Below are positions 15,626-16,810 of a DNA stretch of 16,810 nucleotides, piece after piece. The notes below the pieces were generated by a model. It saw only the letters and a list, made by a program, of their open reading frames with translations. It was not told the origin of the DNA and did no database searches. This stretch comes from an uncultured bacterium. Lineage in GTDB: Bacteria > Hydrogenedentota > Hydrogenedentia > Hydrogenedentales > CAITNO01. The stretch lies in the NCBI GenBank assembly GCA_937923585.1, contig CALDSM010000399.1, positions 1-16,810 of the forward strand, given 5' to 3'. A program made the translations under genes and the position numbers. The stretch's first letter is position 1. Each line of letters opens with the position of its first letter.

Positions 15626-16810
15626 ATGAATTCCATGGGCATGACCGGCGGGAGAATACTGTTTCGCGTGAGCCTTGCGGTGCTGGCGGTGTATCTGCTT
15701 GGCATGGCGGTGTTGTGGATTCTGGGCGTGGAAAGCATATACCAGCACCCGACGCCGTTTTACGCGCTCTATCTGCCCGCCTTTTCAACGCCGGTGGTTC
15801 CGCTGGCGGTGCTGTGGGTCACGGTGATGGCCTCGCTGCTCATCACGCGGCGCGCCGGGCTGCGCCCTGCGGAACTTGGCGCGCGGCCAACGGTTGTGTA
15901 CATTGTCGGCTTGGCGGGACTGGCGGCGGTGGCCGCGGTACAGATGCAGGCCGCGCCGGAGGGCGCGCTTCCCTGGCTTCTCCGGACGCTGCGCGAGTTT
16001 TCGTGGCATCTTGGCCCGCTGTCTGTGTTCTTCGGCTTTATGGCCGTGCTGGCCCGGTCTTCCGTGCCGGCGGCACTGGCGGGAGTTGGGGCACTGCCGG
16101 ACCGGGCGGAGACGCGGCGGGTGCTGGCGGCGGCGGCGGTGTTTCTGTTCTTCTTCGCCTGCACCGTGGCGATGCTGCGCCATGGGATGCAGGGTATTTC
16201 ACAGGCATACCAGCGGGAGGCTTACGAGTATATAGGTGACATCGGCAAGACCGGCTCCATCCACGACCTGTTTGCCCGATACCCGCAGATTCGGCCCTAC
16301 CTGTCCATGCATGCGAAGGTGCATCCGCCGGGTCCCATCGCGCTGCTGTGGGCAATCTCATGGTTGGTTACGACCGACCCTCTGGCGCTCTCGCTGGCGA
16401 CCGCCGCGCTGGGAACACTGGGCATGTTTCCGCTGTACGGTTGGCTGCGCGCATGCTTCGGGGCGCGCACGGCACTAGCGGGCGTGCTGGTGTACGCACT
16501 GGTTCCCTCGGTCGTGCTGTTCAGTTCCACCAGTGCGGACATCCTGTTCACCCCGTTTACGCTGACGGCACTGTGGGGGTTTGAGCGGTCCCTGCGCGGG
16601 GGACGACTCTGGCACGGGCTTGTGGGCGGCGCGGCCTATGGGCTGGCGACGCTGCTTTCCTTTTCACTCGTGGGGGTGGGTGTCTATTTTGCCGTGGCGG
16701 GGCTGTTTGCCTTGGCGCGTCCCGAATCGCGCGGGGCCGTGGTGCGCACTGCCGTGCTGATGCTGGCCGCGTTTCTGGCCGTGCCTGTGCTGGGGAGGCT
16801 CTGGTCGGGT
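15626..16810 (+). CDS. Polytopic membrane glycosyltransferase, GT-C/ArnT-PMT-like (cut by window end)
   Basis: An open frame runs from ATG 15626 to the right edge with no stop: 395 residues and incomplete. It has many hydrophobic segments (roughly 13-33, 54-74, 90-106, 128-144, 167-184, 238-248, 254-270, 282-300, 335-363, 371-390), typical of GT-C enzymes that use polyprenyl-phosphate sugars and act on the outer face of the membrane. The loop at 230-236 holds HAKVHPPG; the HPPG motif is typical of these mannosyltransferase-like proteins. YQREAYEYIGDIG (195-207) may carry the acidic residue of the active loop. The donor and acceptor cannot be told. No SD precedes 15626, 15635 or 15641; CATAAT ends six bases before the first ATG, so a leaderless mRNA is possible. 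Confidence 0.82.
   Translation, partial: MNSMGMTGGRILFRVSLAVLAVYLLGMAVLWILGVESIYQHPTPFYALYLPAFSTPVVPLAVLWVTVMASLLITRRAGLRPAELGARPTVVYIVGLAGLAAVAAVQMQAAPEGALPWLLRTLREFSWHLGPLSVFFGFMAVLARSSVPAALAGVGALPDRAETRRVLAAAAVFLFFFACTVAMLRHGMQGISQAYQREAYEYIGDIGKTGSIHDLFARYPQIRPYLSMHAKVHPPGPIALLWAISWLVTTDPLALSLATAALGTLGMFPLYGWLRACFGARTALAGVLVYALVPSVVLFSSTSADILFTPFTLTALWGFERSLRGGRLWHGLVGGAAYGLATLLSFSLVGVGVYFAVAGLFALARPESRGAVVRTAVLMLAAFLAVPVLGRLWSG

Overview
This is a high-GC bacterial window with Shine-Dalgarno-led genes, sigma70-like promoters and Tat-exported sugar enzymes. Two neighbouring proteins carry twin-arginine signals: a Gfo/Idh/MocA oxidoreductase and a fucose-isomerase-like protein. There is also a secreted leucine-rich-repeat protein and a fused E1 alpha/beta 2-oxoacid dehydrogenase. 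This mix resembles Hydrogenedentota, Planctomycetota or related lineages, but that placement is inference; no rRNA or marker search was possible. No tRNA, rRNA, CRISPR array, insertion sequence, phage gene or recombinase was seen.

Layout: (1) 36-2008 (-) is a secreted LRR protein split by a one-base frameshift at a G8 tract. (2) 2009-2512 is a gene-free divergent control region. (3) 2513-3733 (+) is cinA, whose C-terminal amidase domain has lost family motifs. (4) 3734-4019 is a leader with a possible 16-codon ORF and two nested inverted-repeat structures, followed by an RlpA-like protein (4020-4388). (5) 4571-5029 (+) is an Smg/DUF494 gene behind a near-consensus promoter. (6) After an intergenic stretch with paired REP-like palindromes comes a membrane-anchored GyrI-like protein (5395-5985, +). 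(7) 6268-8805 (-) is the E1 fusion; 9138-10031 (-) is folD. A second REP pair lies between them. (8) 10190-10387 (-) is a small zinc-ribbon membrane protein, and 10484-10852 (-) is a doubtful Cys-rich lipoprotein. (9) 10853-11620 has no convincing gene. (10) 11621-15397 (-) holds, in transcription order, dinD, the Tat Gfo/Idh/MocA protein and the Tat fucose-isomerase-like protein. (11) 15626 to the right edge (+) is a polytopic GT-C-type glycosyltransferase, cut by the window end.

The genes are mostly independent housekeeping or metabolic units. The clearest functional pairing is the two Tat-exported proteins, which suggest extracytoplasmic sugar or polyol chemistry. I did not find a multigene system that I would call new. 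The points most worth checking are the G-tract frameshift, the rlpA leader, the altered CinA amidase motifs, the unusual E1 fusion, and two genes whose -10 element sits so close to the ATG that their mRNAs could be leaderless.
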